Positions 10,513 to 59,034 of a stretch of DNA of 64,000 nt are shown here, one piece after another. How positions within the stretch are numbered: position 1 is the stretch's first letter; each line of letters starts with the position of its first letter. The position numbers were made by a program, and so were the translations under genes. The notes beneath the pieces were generated by a model. That model saw only the letters and a program-made list of their open reading frames with translations, made no database searches and was not told the DNA's origin. Origin of the DNA: Lethocerus indicus (Eukaryota > Arthropoda > Insecta > Hemiptera > Belostomatidae); contig JACDQD010000002.1 of assembly GCA_019843655.1 (NCBI GenBank), positions 38,002,333 through 38,066,332 on the forward strand, written 5' to 3'.

Positions 10513-11740
10513 TTCGATGTCCGTTTCGTCGGAACGTTTTATTCGGTCTTATCCCTCGGTCTTATGTATGTATGTCCCGCGTGCGTACACGATATACATC
10601 TCTCAGATCGGCTTAAAGGATAAGTTTCAACGATTCTGCGGATTAATTCTCTCACCCTGCATAAAGGTTTAAAAAAGAGTTATCCTCACATCGATATACG
10701 ACGTTGGGGAACAATTTAGATGGTCTGACCGAGGCGATAATAAAATGCCTTGCAACGGGCAGAAATAAAAATTTTTATACATATAAAAAGATTCTCTCTG
10801 TCACGACTTTCGTCGGCAGATCTTTGTTCACCTCCTTCCAATTTTCACGAAACTTGTTTTTCGCTCCAACTTCGAAAAAGTTCAAAGTCATCGCAGTTTA
10901 CGTTGTTTGTTTCAGTGGCGGCCATTACCCCACTCCCAACCCTCTCGCTTCGTATAAAAATCGGCGAGACCGGTAAATAATTTTACGGATTTCGCCCCTT
11001 TTATTCAGGAGAATCTTTCCAATTATCCTTTTTTCATTGTCGAAAAATAATTGTTAATTTTAATTACGGTGTATGCACTCCGGGTACTTAATGAAATCGC
11101 AAGCCGATAACGGAGCGAGAATATGCTGGAGGTTTAAGGATATATATGGAACTGTTTTTATCGTCGGTCTCGTATATTATGATTGAGAATATTTCTTTTA
11201 TTCAATTTATATTTTTATATGGGTTGATTTTTATTTTTATTGTCGGAATAAAATATCTAAAAATTTCGCCCCGGTCGAGGGGGGTTTAATACAGAAGGCA
11301 TTGTATAAGACAGCGGCATGGATTAAGATGGCCGTTACTGCCGTCCCGTGAAGTCCCCGAAGTTCTCTCGATTCCGGCCAAGTTACGGCCTGGAATGGCT
11401 TTCGCCGAATTCCAGTTTCTCCCGTTCAACTTCTCCGATCGTCTGGCGCGATCGAAGGCGGCCGCGACGAGCGAAACTACCAAAAAACTGGCTCCCACTC
11501 ATAGGAAGGTATCGACCGGCGTTATTCACCCCCCCGCCCGGCCCCGTCTTTTAATTTTCCCTTTTTTTGGTCAAAATCCTCACCCCCCCCCCCGGATAGA
11601 TAACACAATAACCGGGGGGGAGGGGGAGAGATCCGCCCTTAAATACACTTTTCAATTAGCGTTTTTCCTCGTCACTGTGTCACACACCACTTGACGGTTG
11701 GACTGGCGATAACCCTAGTTGTAACCTCCCCGCCCAGTCT
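10513..11740. other. Intergenic stretch, nothing recognised
   Basis: Mixed AT-rich sequence with a GC-richer patch at 11300-11560. Overlapping frames there lack recognisable domains. Confidence 0.5.

Positions 11741-11767
<27 letters not shown>
11741..11767. repeat. (TA)n microsatellite
   Basis: Short TA run. Confidence 0.9.
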
Positions 11768-11772
<5 letters not shown>

Positions 11773-11889
11773 TAGTTTTAAAAAAACTATATTACAGTGT
11801 AACAATTTCGATACGCTACTGTATTCATTGCGAGAATTTTAACCCCTAACGAAAGAGCGCATTTAAAACGGCTAGCTCTTTGAATTCGC

Positions 11890-12480
11890 GTTTTCAAACA
11901 TGGATTTCCTTCGAGTGTAGCATCCGAAATATTCGATTGAAACGATCCCTCGTGAATGTATCCGAATAGAATGGACCAATTATTGACCGATATTCAAATT
12001 TATTTTTGAATTTACGGGCATTGTGCCCGTATTGAAAATTACAGAAAGAAAAGCCTGAAATTCTTCCTTTTCTGCATTTTTCCAAATCGATCTCTTTCCA
12101 CTTATTTTGCTATTCGCTCAATTATTAGTTTCTTTTATTATATTATCTGTAAAGTACAACTCGAATATATCGATAGGCTCGACGATATTTGGAGAAATTT
12201 TTGGCCGTGTAACTTTCGGAGATACTGTAAATTTTATTTGTCGAAAAATATCGTCTCGTTCGTTAAAAACATTTTCCCATTCGCTCGAGTCGTCACTATC
12301 ACCGTTTATATTTTCGCTCCGGCTGAGTAAAATATCAGTATCACTATCCGTAATAGGCATAACACTTTTTATTAGGAAGTATGTCACTTTGAGAACTATC
12401 GTAATTATCGCTTTCATTTTCATCTTCGCTACTTGAAAATTCCAGGTTTCCACCGGTACTCGATTCTTCGACACTCCTTT
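11890..12480 (-). pseudogene. piggyBac-like transposase N-terminal remnant
   Basis: The minus strand reads DSDTDILLSRSENINGDSDD, PKVTRPKISPNIVEPIDIF and ELYFTDNIIKETNN, then a stop, then IIGPFYSDTFTRDRFNRIFR and MLHSKE. An acidic Ser-rich start, P-DIFELYFTD--I--ETN and the MSRDRF--I-R-LHF pattern are typical of piggyBac transposases. Internal stops and loss of the catalytic part show it is dead. Confidence 0.8.
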
Positions 12481-12939
12481 TCTTTGCTATATTTTATAAG
12501 GTTTAAATTATGGATAGAAAAAATAAAAATAGCACGCATGTAAGCACGACTTTGTCTCTCTTACTTATTTTATTAGTTTTTAATTTTTTATTAGCTTATT
12601 TTTAAATCGAAATATTCGTTCAATAAATTAGTAATTTCGCGCTAAATGTTTGTATTTATATGACATCCGTAATTGTCGAGTTTCAACTTAAATTTCAAAT
12701 AAATATTATCTCAAAGATTTATCTGTAAGATCTACACTTACAACAATGCTATCTCGGCCCTCCCCTTCTGTAAACAGCCTATCTATAGTAGAGGCCAGTT
12801 TTGAAAGGTCGGTCGGTGCCAGTAGTAGTCGGCGACAGGATGTCGTACAGCGGTATAAGAGTCGTTAGCTATACGGCGGGGCGGAGCAGGAGGAACGGAG
12901 CTGTGTGTCTGAAGAGTGGTGTTTTGTCGGTGCAGGGTA

Positions 12940-13025
12940 GCGAGGGCGGCGGGGGCGGCGGAGGAGGAGGGGGAGGAGGCGGTGGCGGAGGCGGCGGAGG
13001 CGGAGGCGGAGGAGGAGGAGGAGGC
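12940..13025 (+). repeat. (GGN)n repeat at the par-1 5' exon
   Basis: A nearly pure GGC/GGA repeat. It reads poly-Gly in the frame of ATG 12840, poly-Glu/Ala in a second and poly-Arg in the third, which is the kinase frame. Confidence 0.9.
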
Positions 13026-13033
13026 ACCACCAG

Positions 13034-49907
<36,874 letters not shown>

Positions 49908-51050
49908 CTCGAACTGCTCGACCGCAACAACCGCCGTCTTCTGCACACTCAACAACACACTCCGTACTAAAGTGTGCCCCCAACCAACAACACAACAACA
50001 ACAACAACAACAACAACACCCGTCTCATTGCACCTACAAAAAAAAACAGGCACATACCAACTCTACTACACATACCGCGTCTATATCCCAGTAGCTATTC
50101 TAAATATCGGCTCACTTTACGGAATAAGATTCGACACGATTTTCGTTATATTCGGAGAGCCGGATTTCACCGGAGTACCCCCCCCCTCCCCCAGTTGCTC
50201 GGCGGGATAATTTTTTTTTTTTGGGGGGGTGGGGGGGACCATCCGAGTAAAGGAAAAACGAAAAAAACGGGGTCTCGGATCGAATACAATGCTGTCGACG
50301 AAAGCTGTGCGCTGTTTTGTGTTTGTCTCGTTAACGGAAAACGGTTTCAGCATTTTATCCATCCTCTATTCCAACCCTCGTCCTTCGACTCTCAGGCTGC
50401 CCCCCCCCACCCCGCGTATTTACAAACTTTATGTACGTAAAAAATATACCGCACGCATATGTAAACTCCACTTACAGATAAAATTCCGCCCCCGTAATTT
50501 TGAACGAAATTTGTGCACGTAAACAAAATTTACAAATATAGACCGAACTCGGGGTCCCCCCGCGACGGTCTAGAAATAGACAGCGGCCGGCCTGTACATA
50601 GATTAATAACCAATCTATTCCGAACTATTCAGTGCGGGCCCCCAACCCCCCCCCACCGCCTCTATTGTTATTGTAAACGAAAAATAGACGAGAGAGAAAA
50701 AAAATGGTTAATAGCGAATTATTAATTTTCCGAGGAAGTGTCCGTTGTCGTCGGATGGTTTCCTTTAAAAAAAATAAAATAAAATAAACAGAATGAAACG
50801 AAAAGCCTATTTAAATTTATTATAATTTTCGAAAAGTAGAAATATTTCTTTACGGTACACGCACGAAATCGGTCCCGTACGGGATATTCCGTTCCACGGC
50901 TATTTCTTCTCCCCACCCCACCCCTTGTTAGTTCCTCCCCAGTCCCTTCGTCAATCCGAAATGATTCCGCGCGATATCGAGAGTAGGGTGTGGCGCGCGT
51001 ATCATCCTGTGTTGTGGCAAAAAAAACGGTCGGGTAATAAATAAAACTGC
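49908..51050 (+). other. par-1: par-1 3' UTR (approximate)
   Basis: Non-coding sequence follows the par-1 stop. It contains a (CAA)n run near 49985-50018 and several poly(C)/poly(G) runs. Overlapping AATAAA hexamers at 51036-51045 are the first strong polyadenylation-signal candidate I noted. The true end of the transcript cannot be read from the sequence, and later signals are possible in the AT-rich DNA downstream. Confidence 0.4.
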
Positions 51051-51072
51051 TACTAAAGACAATGCCGGAGAG

Positions 51073-51077
<5 letters not shown>

Positions 51078-51119
<42 letters not shown>
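51078..51119. repeat. (TA)n microsatellite
   Basis: TA run near the likely end of the par-1 3' UTR; a (TTA)n run lies at 51210-51242. Confidence 0.95.
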
Positions 51120-51120
<1 letters not shown>

Positions 51121-51206
51121 TCGATCGATTCACTTCAACAGTATAAACCGATTTATATATAGATACATTATATGTATGTGTATATACGCACGTATATACT
51201 CGTACG

Positions 51207-51240
<34 letters not shown>

Positions 51241-51357
51241 TTTATTTTTTTCCGATCGACGAATAAATAAATGGAGTATATAAATGGAAAAAGGGTAACA
51301 AAAAACGAAAAAAAAAGTAATAACTACCGGATGTCGCACGAAAGATTGCGCCTAAGT

Positions 51358-51358
<1 letters not shown>

Positions 51359-51448
<90 letters not shown>
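51359..51448. repeat. Longest (TA)n microsatellite in the window
   Basis: About 45 TA units without interruption. Confidence 0.97.
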
Positions 51449-51450
<2 letters not shown>

Positions 51451-52107
51451 TGTTCATGAGAAAGCCAGGAGTTTACATTATAATAATAATAATACAGAAA
51501 GAAAGTGTGATGTAGTGTATAAAAAAATTATATGTATATGACAAAACAAATTTATATACATATATACATATATATATATATATTATAAATAAATGCGCTA
51601 AAAAATTATTTATAATATATGTATAATTAATATTATATATATATATATATGAGTTAGAGAATTTTATGAGAGAAAAACAGCCGGGAGAAAAGATTCGTGA
51701 AGTATTTACGCGTCGGATTCGAATCTGGCTGTCGGATTTTTTGTACTGTAATTAATTGATGAAAAAAAAAGAAGAAGATTTTAACGAAAACTTGGAGAAA
51801 AAAAAATCCACGTTTATGCCTTTTTTTCGAGGCTACAGTTAAGGCATTATATATATATATATGTATAGATATATATATACATATATAAAAAAATTTCTCT
51901 CTATCTCTATCTCTCTGTCTCTCTCTCTCTCTCTCTCTTTCGATGTACATAAACTATATTATATACATACTAATATTATACAAAACAAAAGGAACAAATC
52001 AACTTTCATTTTAAAGCAAGAAATTACCCGATGATTTAAACAAGTAGAAAAATTTTCTTTTTTTTAATAAGAAATGGTCAACCCTGTCGTGTAAAACCCT
52101 GGGTTAC

Positions 52108-52112
<5 letters not shown>

Positions 52113-52169
<57 letters not shown>
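52113..52169. repeat. (TA)n microsatellite
   Basis: TA run. Confidence 0.95.
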
Positions 52170-52172
<3 letters not shown>

Positions 52173-52455
52173 TATTAATACGCTATGTAAATTTTCACAC
52201 TTTTTGAAGAGAAGAAAAAGAAAAAAAAACATTGAAGAGGTTCGAATCAAACCGAGACACAAATATTATAACTTTCGTGTATGTATATAAATTAATATAT
52301 ATATGTACGCGTACAAGCAATTTTCCGAATGATATCACGAAAAGCTGTTTTTATATTCTTGTTCTCAAGTGTTTAAAAGAAACGGTGCGTGCGACTGTAC
52401 TGTCTGTCGGAGTGCGAAGAAACTGCATATAATGCGTATGTATACAGAGAGCATT

Positions 52456-52905
52456 GCGTTTTTAGAATTGGAAATAGTAGAGCGATTGAATTTAAAAAAT
52501 TAAAAAAAAAAAAAAAAAGGGGTCTTTTTTGATATAACAATATTTTTTTCCGACCGCTCTCGAGTTCTTCTCGGCGAATTATGTTTAATAAAATTTTTAT
52601 TTTTTTTTTTTCTTTCTGTAGAAATGTCGATCAATAAATATTTGAATCGTTGGTTCCGATATAATGAAATGATGAGGTGAACACAAAATGTCTGTTATGT
52701 ATATTGATGTGAGGAAAAATATAAGAACCGAGAATCATCTCCCAAGTTCCAACTTTTTAAAAATATATATATTTATATATATATATCGTTTAAAAATAAC
52801 TGGCCGATATCGATTATAAATTTTCTTCTATCGGCGTTTTATTTTTTTATACTCCTTCGGAGGAAAATTTGATGTCTCCGAGATTTTTATTTCTCGATTC
52901 CAATT
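52456..52905. repeat. Dispersed repeat E, copy 3
   Basis: The same blocks in the same order as copy 2, with a (TA)-rich insertion at 52763-52788. It lies downstream of the par-1 stop. Confidence 0.88.
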
Positions 52906-52972
52906 CTCGAAAAAGCATCGACCCTGTATATATATACACATGCCCTGTACATACATACACATACTCATGCGA

Positions 52973-52978
<6 letters not shown>

Positions 52979-53014
<36 letters not shown>
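52979..53014. repeat. (TA)n microsatellite
   Basis: TA run, followed by another at 53228-53281. Confidence 0.95.
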
Positions 53015-53015
<1 letters not shown>

Positions 53016-53224
53016 AAAAAAATTCCAAATTTGTATATGCCTGTTTCATCGATTCTACTTGTGCAAAATGGGTCCAAATTAGGGCTGCGAATGGAATGTT
53101 TTTTTCCACAAAAAAAAAAAAACCCACCCCCACCCCCCAAACACCCCCGGAACGTGTATTTGTCCCACAATTTTAAATTTTAAAATATATATATAATAAA
53201 ATTCGTATATATACGTGTATATGT

Positions 53225-53227
<3 letters not shown>

Positions 53228-53281
<54 letters not shown>
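53228..53281. repeat. (TA)n microsatellite
   Basis: TA run. Confidence 0.95.
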
Positions 53282-53282
<1 letters not shown>

Positions 53283-53289
53283 ATGGAAA

Positions 53290-54745
53290 AAAAACAAACA
53301 GCTCGTAAATAAATAAGGTAATTTTAGTTGTACTTAAAAATAATTAATTATTATTAATTGAAAATTAATGAAAAAATATATATATATATTAGTCGGTGCG
53401 TAATAAAGAAAAAAAGTGTGTATTTCGTAAAAGTTTTTTCGTACGGAAAAAACGCAAAAACAAACAAAAAAAAAAATCTTAGGTATAAGCGCGATGTAAA
53501 TTGTTCAATTAGGGAAAACTGACAAAAAGAAAAAAACAGTACAGAGTTAATTTTTACACCGACGTACGCGGTGTAATTTTTCGCACTTTACAAAGGAGAA
53601 AAGGAAATAGACCCGAAGCGGATACAGACAAGAAATATATATATATAAAAATATATATAATTAGGAAAAGAAAATTAATGTCGGCATTTTTTTTTCATAT
53701 TTTCTTTTTCTTTTTGTAAAATTATTTAATGTTAAGGGAGGAAAAGTTGCACTAATATCGAAAATTAAAAAAAAAAAAATACTTAACCGTTTCAATTATA
53801 ACTTTTTATTTTGAGTTCTTACTTTCCCCACCCCCACCGACCTTCGATCCCGTTTTTCAAAGTCCAGAATATTAAGCCCCTTCCCACCCCCACCCCGAAA
53901 ATAAAGTTGACAGCTCACACTTCCATCTAGCATTGTATTTTTGGCCGTGACCCGTTTCGGGTTATCGTAGAATATTTTTCCAGAAAAAAACCCTGGGCCC
54001 CCGACATTCACCCGAAGAGATATAATAAATCGTTCCGTTGGAAATATGTTAAGAAATCTTTAAAAAAAAAAAAATCGAATACAGGTCCTGTCGCTTTTTT
54101 TTTCTTATTCGAATTTTGCATTGTGTATATCTTTTTTATTAAACACAATTTTTTTTTTTTTAATAATTTCGAATTGTTGTGTTGTCACAACTTTTTCATT
54201 ATCGGCCCCCAACCCGGATATGTTGTGTGAAACTTTGCCGCGATTTTTCGCAATTAATACTCAGTAATTTGTACACAGAAAGTGACTTAATTCCCTTCGT
54301 TTTTAAGCAAAGACAATAAATGTAAAAACTGTAGGGGAAAAAAAAGAAAATCTCGGAATCTTGAAAATATATATAATATGTGCGCGCACGGTATCGCTCC
54401 CCGCTTATCGACACCGTGTTTCGTTTCCGTTTTTTTTTTTTTTTAAATTATCAAAAATATCTCGGCCGAAAACCGAATAATGGACCTCCAAAGTGTAACT
54501 TTGTTACTGCCATCGAGCCATTATATCCTAATATTATTTTCACCCGTTTATACAGCGTGATCTCCGCCGATTGACACGCCGTATAAATCAACTGTCGAAA
54601 GGCGAACCTCTTTTCTGAATACAGACACTAAAAATAAGTGTGTGAAGACGAAAGAAATTAACAAAAATTTAAAACAAAAAAAACGTTGTAATTACAGACA
54701 AGTAGTTTTTCAACCTTGTAGATAGATTATATTTCTTCAATACGG
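53290..54745. other. Intergenic stretch between par-1 and RPAP1, nothing recognised
   Basis: AT-rich with poly(A)/poly(T) runs and short (TA)n. No gene, no known element. Confidence 0.6.
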
Positions 54746-54747
54746 AA

Positions 54748-54791
<44 letters not shown>
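54748..54791. repeat. (TA)n microsatellite
   Basis: TA run. Confidence 0.95.
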
Positions 54792-54793
<2 letters not shown>

Positions 54794-55992
54794 GTATAAC
54801 TATATATATATGTGTGGCACCCCGCTTTGTATATTTATTACAACAATTCCTATTTGTCGAGCCCTACTATCAAATTAATTTAACGGATAACGATAATATT
54901 TTAATAAGAAACTTCGTTCGCGCGTGCAAATATATATATATATATATATATACATATATATGTGTGTAAGGCACGTATATAAACGCGTATTATTATATTC
55001 AAGGTGGAAGCCGAAGGTATGTTGACTGTAGTGATAAGAAATAAATAATAAAAAAAACAAAACAAAAAAAAACCGATTTGTAATAACAATTTAAGAGAAA
55101 AAAAATACGAAGAAAAACTACTCGAATATTTATTACAGCGCCTTCTTTATTTTCTTCGCACTCTAAAGTTGGACTTCCCTCTGTGAGCTCCGTCCTTTCG
55201 GATATTTTACAATTGAAATTTGTCTTTTAAAAAAATATTCGGTAACGCGTTGAGATTTTTTTATATTTATGGTTTGAAAATATATAAAAGTAATATTAAA
55301 TTTTCGAATAATGCCGTCGTATGGAGCTTCTTTGTTAGCTCCATCCTCTTAGTGCTAATGTTGAATCGGTTGAATTCCGGAGGCATTGGATATTTTACAA
55401 TTTGAAATTTGAAGCCTTCTTAAAAATATTCGGTATAGCGTTGGGATTTTTTTAAGTTTATGGTTTGATAATTGAGAAAAAAACTGAAATAATTTGCACC
55501 TAATCGTGTGCATTCGATCCGAAGAATCTGCCAGTCCTACGACTGGCACTGCTATATTAACATTCAATTCTATACAGTTTGTATTAAGCAGAATTTCCTT
55601 CGCAATTCGGTCATTTTATATTTATTTCTTTTTAAATTAATACAACGAAATCGTCGTTTATTCACCCGGCGGCCCTCGAATAAGAACAGCTGGGCAAAGC
55701 GACCATCGTATATTGTATATTTTATTAATTTTCATTTTAAATTTATAAACGGCCGAATTCCAAGCAGAAAAAATAAACGAAACAGAATGCGGTCCGTCCG
55801 AATAATATTTAATATTTTGAGTAATTTTTTTGTGTGCGAATTCTCAATCTTGACGACGGATCGATTGGCATATATCGATACATCGAAGCCGTCCCGATTT
55901 CGACTGTGAACGATATAAAAATACAGGATACAGGTATTCTTTTTATTTCTCTTAAATACAAATATTACATCGAAAAAACGATATACATGATG

Positions 55993-55995
<3 letters not shown>
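54792..55995. other. Intergenic stretch, one short duplication
   Basis: The segment TCGGTAACGCGTTGAGATTT with TTTATGGTTTGA (55238-55275) recurs as TCGGTATAGCGTTGGGATTT (55429-55466), preceded in both cases by a GATATTTTACAATT block. This is a roughly 190-bp tandem duplication. No gene recognised. Confidence 0.6.

Positions 55996-56050
<55 letters not shown>
55996..56050. repeat. (TA)n microsatellite
   Basis: TA run. Confidence 0.95.
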
Positions 56051-56152
56051 TTAAATATTATAGTACATTGATCTTGAGTTTTTTTTTACATTATTGGAAT
56101 AATAATCGGGAAAATTTACTAAATTAAAACAGGTGATTCTATTATATATTTG

Positions 56153-56510
56153 GGGTTGACAACTAAGTAATTGGGGAATTCACCGACAGGTGGCGTTGTA
56201 CATATATTTTTAAGTATATTTTTTATACGTTATTTTTTCAAGTATATTTTATTATATTTTTAAGTTATTATTTTTGGTCCTTTCTGAAACATTCGTTATC
56301 AAAATTACGTCCGGTGGAGGTGGACGATGACCGAATAAAGGCCGTTATTGATTCGGATCGCCACAGTTCGACACTGGGACATTGCAGAGAAGCTGAATGT
56401 ATCTTATATAAGCGCACTGAAAGCCATCTACGGCTTATCCGTGCAAAGATTTTGTGGCCTACTTAAAAATATGTGTACGACGCCGCTTGTACAATTTTGT
56501 CGGTCTATTA
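56153..56510 (+). mobile_element. Mariner-derived element with two ends (family C, copy 3)
   Basis: It starts TTGACAACTAAGTAATTGG and GGTGGCGTTGTACATAT. The reverse complement of this inner motif (AAATATGTGTACGACGCCGC) occurs at 56466-56485. Between them the + strand reads VEVDDDRIKAVID-like and HWDIAEKLNVSYISALKAI codons of the transposase N-terminus. An internally deleted mariner is the likely origin. Confidence 0.72.
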
Positions 56511-56797
56511 TTTACAGAAAAGCGTCATTTTATACGGCAATATGGCGGATGGGATATACATCACATACAGACGCGATTTCAACAGGTACGTCGGGATTTA
56601 AACCGGGAATTGAATAGACGACGTATCAATTTTTTATTTTTATTATTTCCTTTGCGAATATAATTTCCAGACGGGATCTCATATTTCAAATGACGACGAA
56701 ATTAGGTAGGCATTGGCAGGGAGCGAACGGTGCGCGTCCGGAGGGAGGTTTCAACGCTGTTATCTCGGAACGATGGCCGTCGGTTAGACTCGACTGT

Positions 56798-56845
56798 TGT
56801 CCAGCGAAATTGTCAATTTGTCCAGCGAAATTGTCAATTTTTCCT
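56798..56845 (+). repeat. Short tandem duplication before the first RPAP1 exon
   Basis: TGTCCAGCGAAATTGTCAATT occurs twice in tandem with a 21-bp period. Confidence 0.85.
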
Positions 56846-56872
56846 AGCGAATAAGACGCTCTATTGGGCGAG

Positions 56873-57011
56873 ATGTCGCAGCCGGCCAGGACGAGTATAT
56901 TCGCACGGAGGATGATGAAGAAACGGCGAGAAGGAGAAGAAGAAGAAGAAGAGGGACAGAGAAGAACGGCCGCGAATATGGAATTGGATACGGGCGGTGA
57001 AAACGTTTTCG
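56873..57011 (+). CDS. RPAP1: RPAP1 exon with SIFARR motif
   Basis: The exon reads MSQPARTSIFARRMMKKRRE, then an acidic run and AANMELDTGGENVF, with a GTGAGT donor (exit phase 1). SIFA followed by a basic helix matches the human KRSIFAQEIAARR region. The start is uncertain: in this frame a TAA lies at 56852-56854, so the exon begins after it, either at ATG 56873 or at an AG just before it. If this ATG is the real start, the protein lacks about 100 residues of the usual N-terminus. Confidence 0.72.
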
Positions 57012-57996
57012 GTGAGTCTATTTATCGCACTGAAGGTTCAACAATACAGGCATCGTTCCGACCTAAACTAATATTTAATAAAAATTAATATTTAATCAAC
57101 TTTTGGCCAGCTGGTCGCCAGGGATTCGAGGGGGCATTTCATTTCACCCCATGAAAATGCCAGTATTTAAAAAATTAATTATTAATAATTGTAGGATGCC
57201 CATAAAACATCCAAAGTGCTACTGAAGATGGCGAGCGGCCGAAAAACCGGTCCAGCAAAAGACCGAACCTCAGCGAGAGAGAGGAGAGACGGAAACATCA
57301 CGAACCTACAGTAATTATCCGTCATTTTTACCGCCTGTCCCGCTAAATTAATTTTGCGAATATAGGAATTTTTTACGGAGGCGAAAAAATGAAATCGTGG
57401 ACAAAGATCGACCGCATTTTCTAGACGGAAAGGCGAAAGGTCTAACACTCTGAGAGCGCCGCGCGATTTTATAAGGAAAAAATTCCCCGTCTTCAGGCCA
57501 CGAGTGCGCTGACGAAACGTGGGCCAATTTTCGTAACGTTTTACGTTTATATTCGTTCGCTCCTCTACAATGGTTCTTAGCCCAGTGCTGACGAAAATCA
57601 TTCATTAGCCTTCAAACTGTCAGTCGGAGAGTCCGAAAGTGATATCGGCGAAATTGCTAAAAGGCGGTGATAGAGCGGCCGATTTTGCTTCATCAGAGGA
57701 CGAGGAAGAAAGGGGCGAAGAAAGGGCCAAAAATTCTACGTTTCGCCCCTCCTTCCGGATTTATAATCGAAGGTTTTAAGATCTGAGGTCGGCCGCTGCG
57801 GTAGAACGTATTCGATTTCAAAAATATAAAGGAAATAAATCATTTGGACGAATGTCGAAAAACTAATAATAGTGATCGAAAACGCCCCTGCTCGATACCC
57901 TTCCGACCCGTATGATCGAAATGCGCATAAATCGAGGCGTATCGCGCTATACGAATACGTATACCTGAATCGCTCTTGAGTGTTGCGGTGGCCCGA

Positions 57997-58028
<32 letters not shown>

Positions 58029-58991
58029 ACATTAAATCAAACCGATTTTAATGTTTGAAAAACAGGCGACAGAAGTTACGTCGTGGAGGGAGCCGATGCC
58101 GAACGAATCCACGGGGAAAACGTTGAAAAATTATCGTCGATGAGCCGGGAAGAATTGGAACTGGAGAGACGCCGGCTGATATCGGTTATCGATCCGGCTA
58201 CGGTCGCGTTCCTCGAAAGTAGGAGAAAAGCGAAATCGTCCGACACTCGACCTTCGCCTACGCCCATGGAAGCGACGAGGTATATATTTTTTTTTTTATA
58301 ATACGGGATGGCGTGATACTGCGGGAAGAAACTTGTTTTCGGTTTCGGTTTTTAGTGCCGGCGTCCGAGTTCCGAAAATCCGGAAACACCACGCGTAGGT
58401 CAGAGCTTCTGCCCGCAGTATCCGTCGTACCGGAATTTAACGATAACCATTTCCGTTTCCGTATTGATCTCGACCTGATACTCCCGATATTAGTTTGCGT
58501 TTATTTTTAAAATAATTAACCTCGATAAGATTCTATTGGGGGTAAACCCAAGAGTAATCGACATTTTGACTTTGGAATTCATTTTATTTTGCTAAAAAAA
58601 AAACCACTTTAATCTACTATATATATTCACGCGATATTATCGACAACTTTCCGCCGCCACTTTTCCGGCAGATTTTTTCCTCCCGAAGACCAAAATACAT
58701 CTTATCAAATTGTCGATTCGGGTACGCCTAATAGTTTAGAAAAGGGCGAAGGCGAAAACAAAAAAAAAATTACTGCAAATATTGCCCAGTTACTAAAAAT
58801 GTAGAAATCTTCGGATTAACGTTTAAAACTATTAATAATACAGTAGATTTCGTGATGTTTCTGTCTCCTCTCTCGCCGTTTCGGTCTTTCGCTAGACCCC
58901 CGGTTTCGGCTGCTCGCCCCCATCTTCAGTAGCGCTGTGTTAGTCACTTTTTGGCGCTTTGGATGTTTTTCCGGCATCCTCACTGCACTAC

Positions 58992-59034
<43 letters not shown>

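Noticed and set aside
10255..10623. 122-codon + strand frame
   Set aside because: The minus strand in the same place matches jockey RT motifs, so the + frame is a shadow.
52235..52260. tRNA B-box-like GGTTCGAATC
   Set aside because: No A box or cloverleaf could be formed from the flanking AT-rich sequence.
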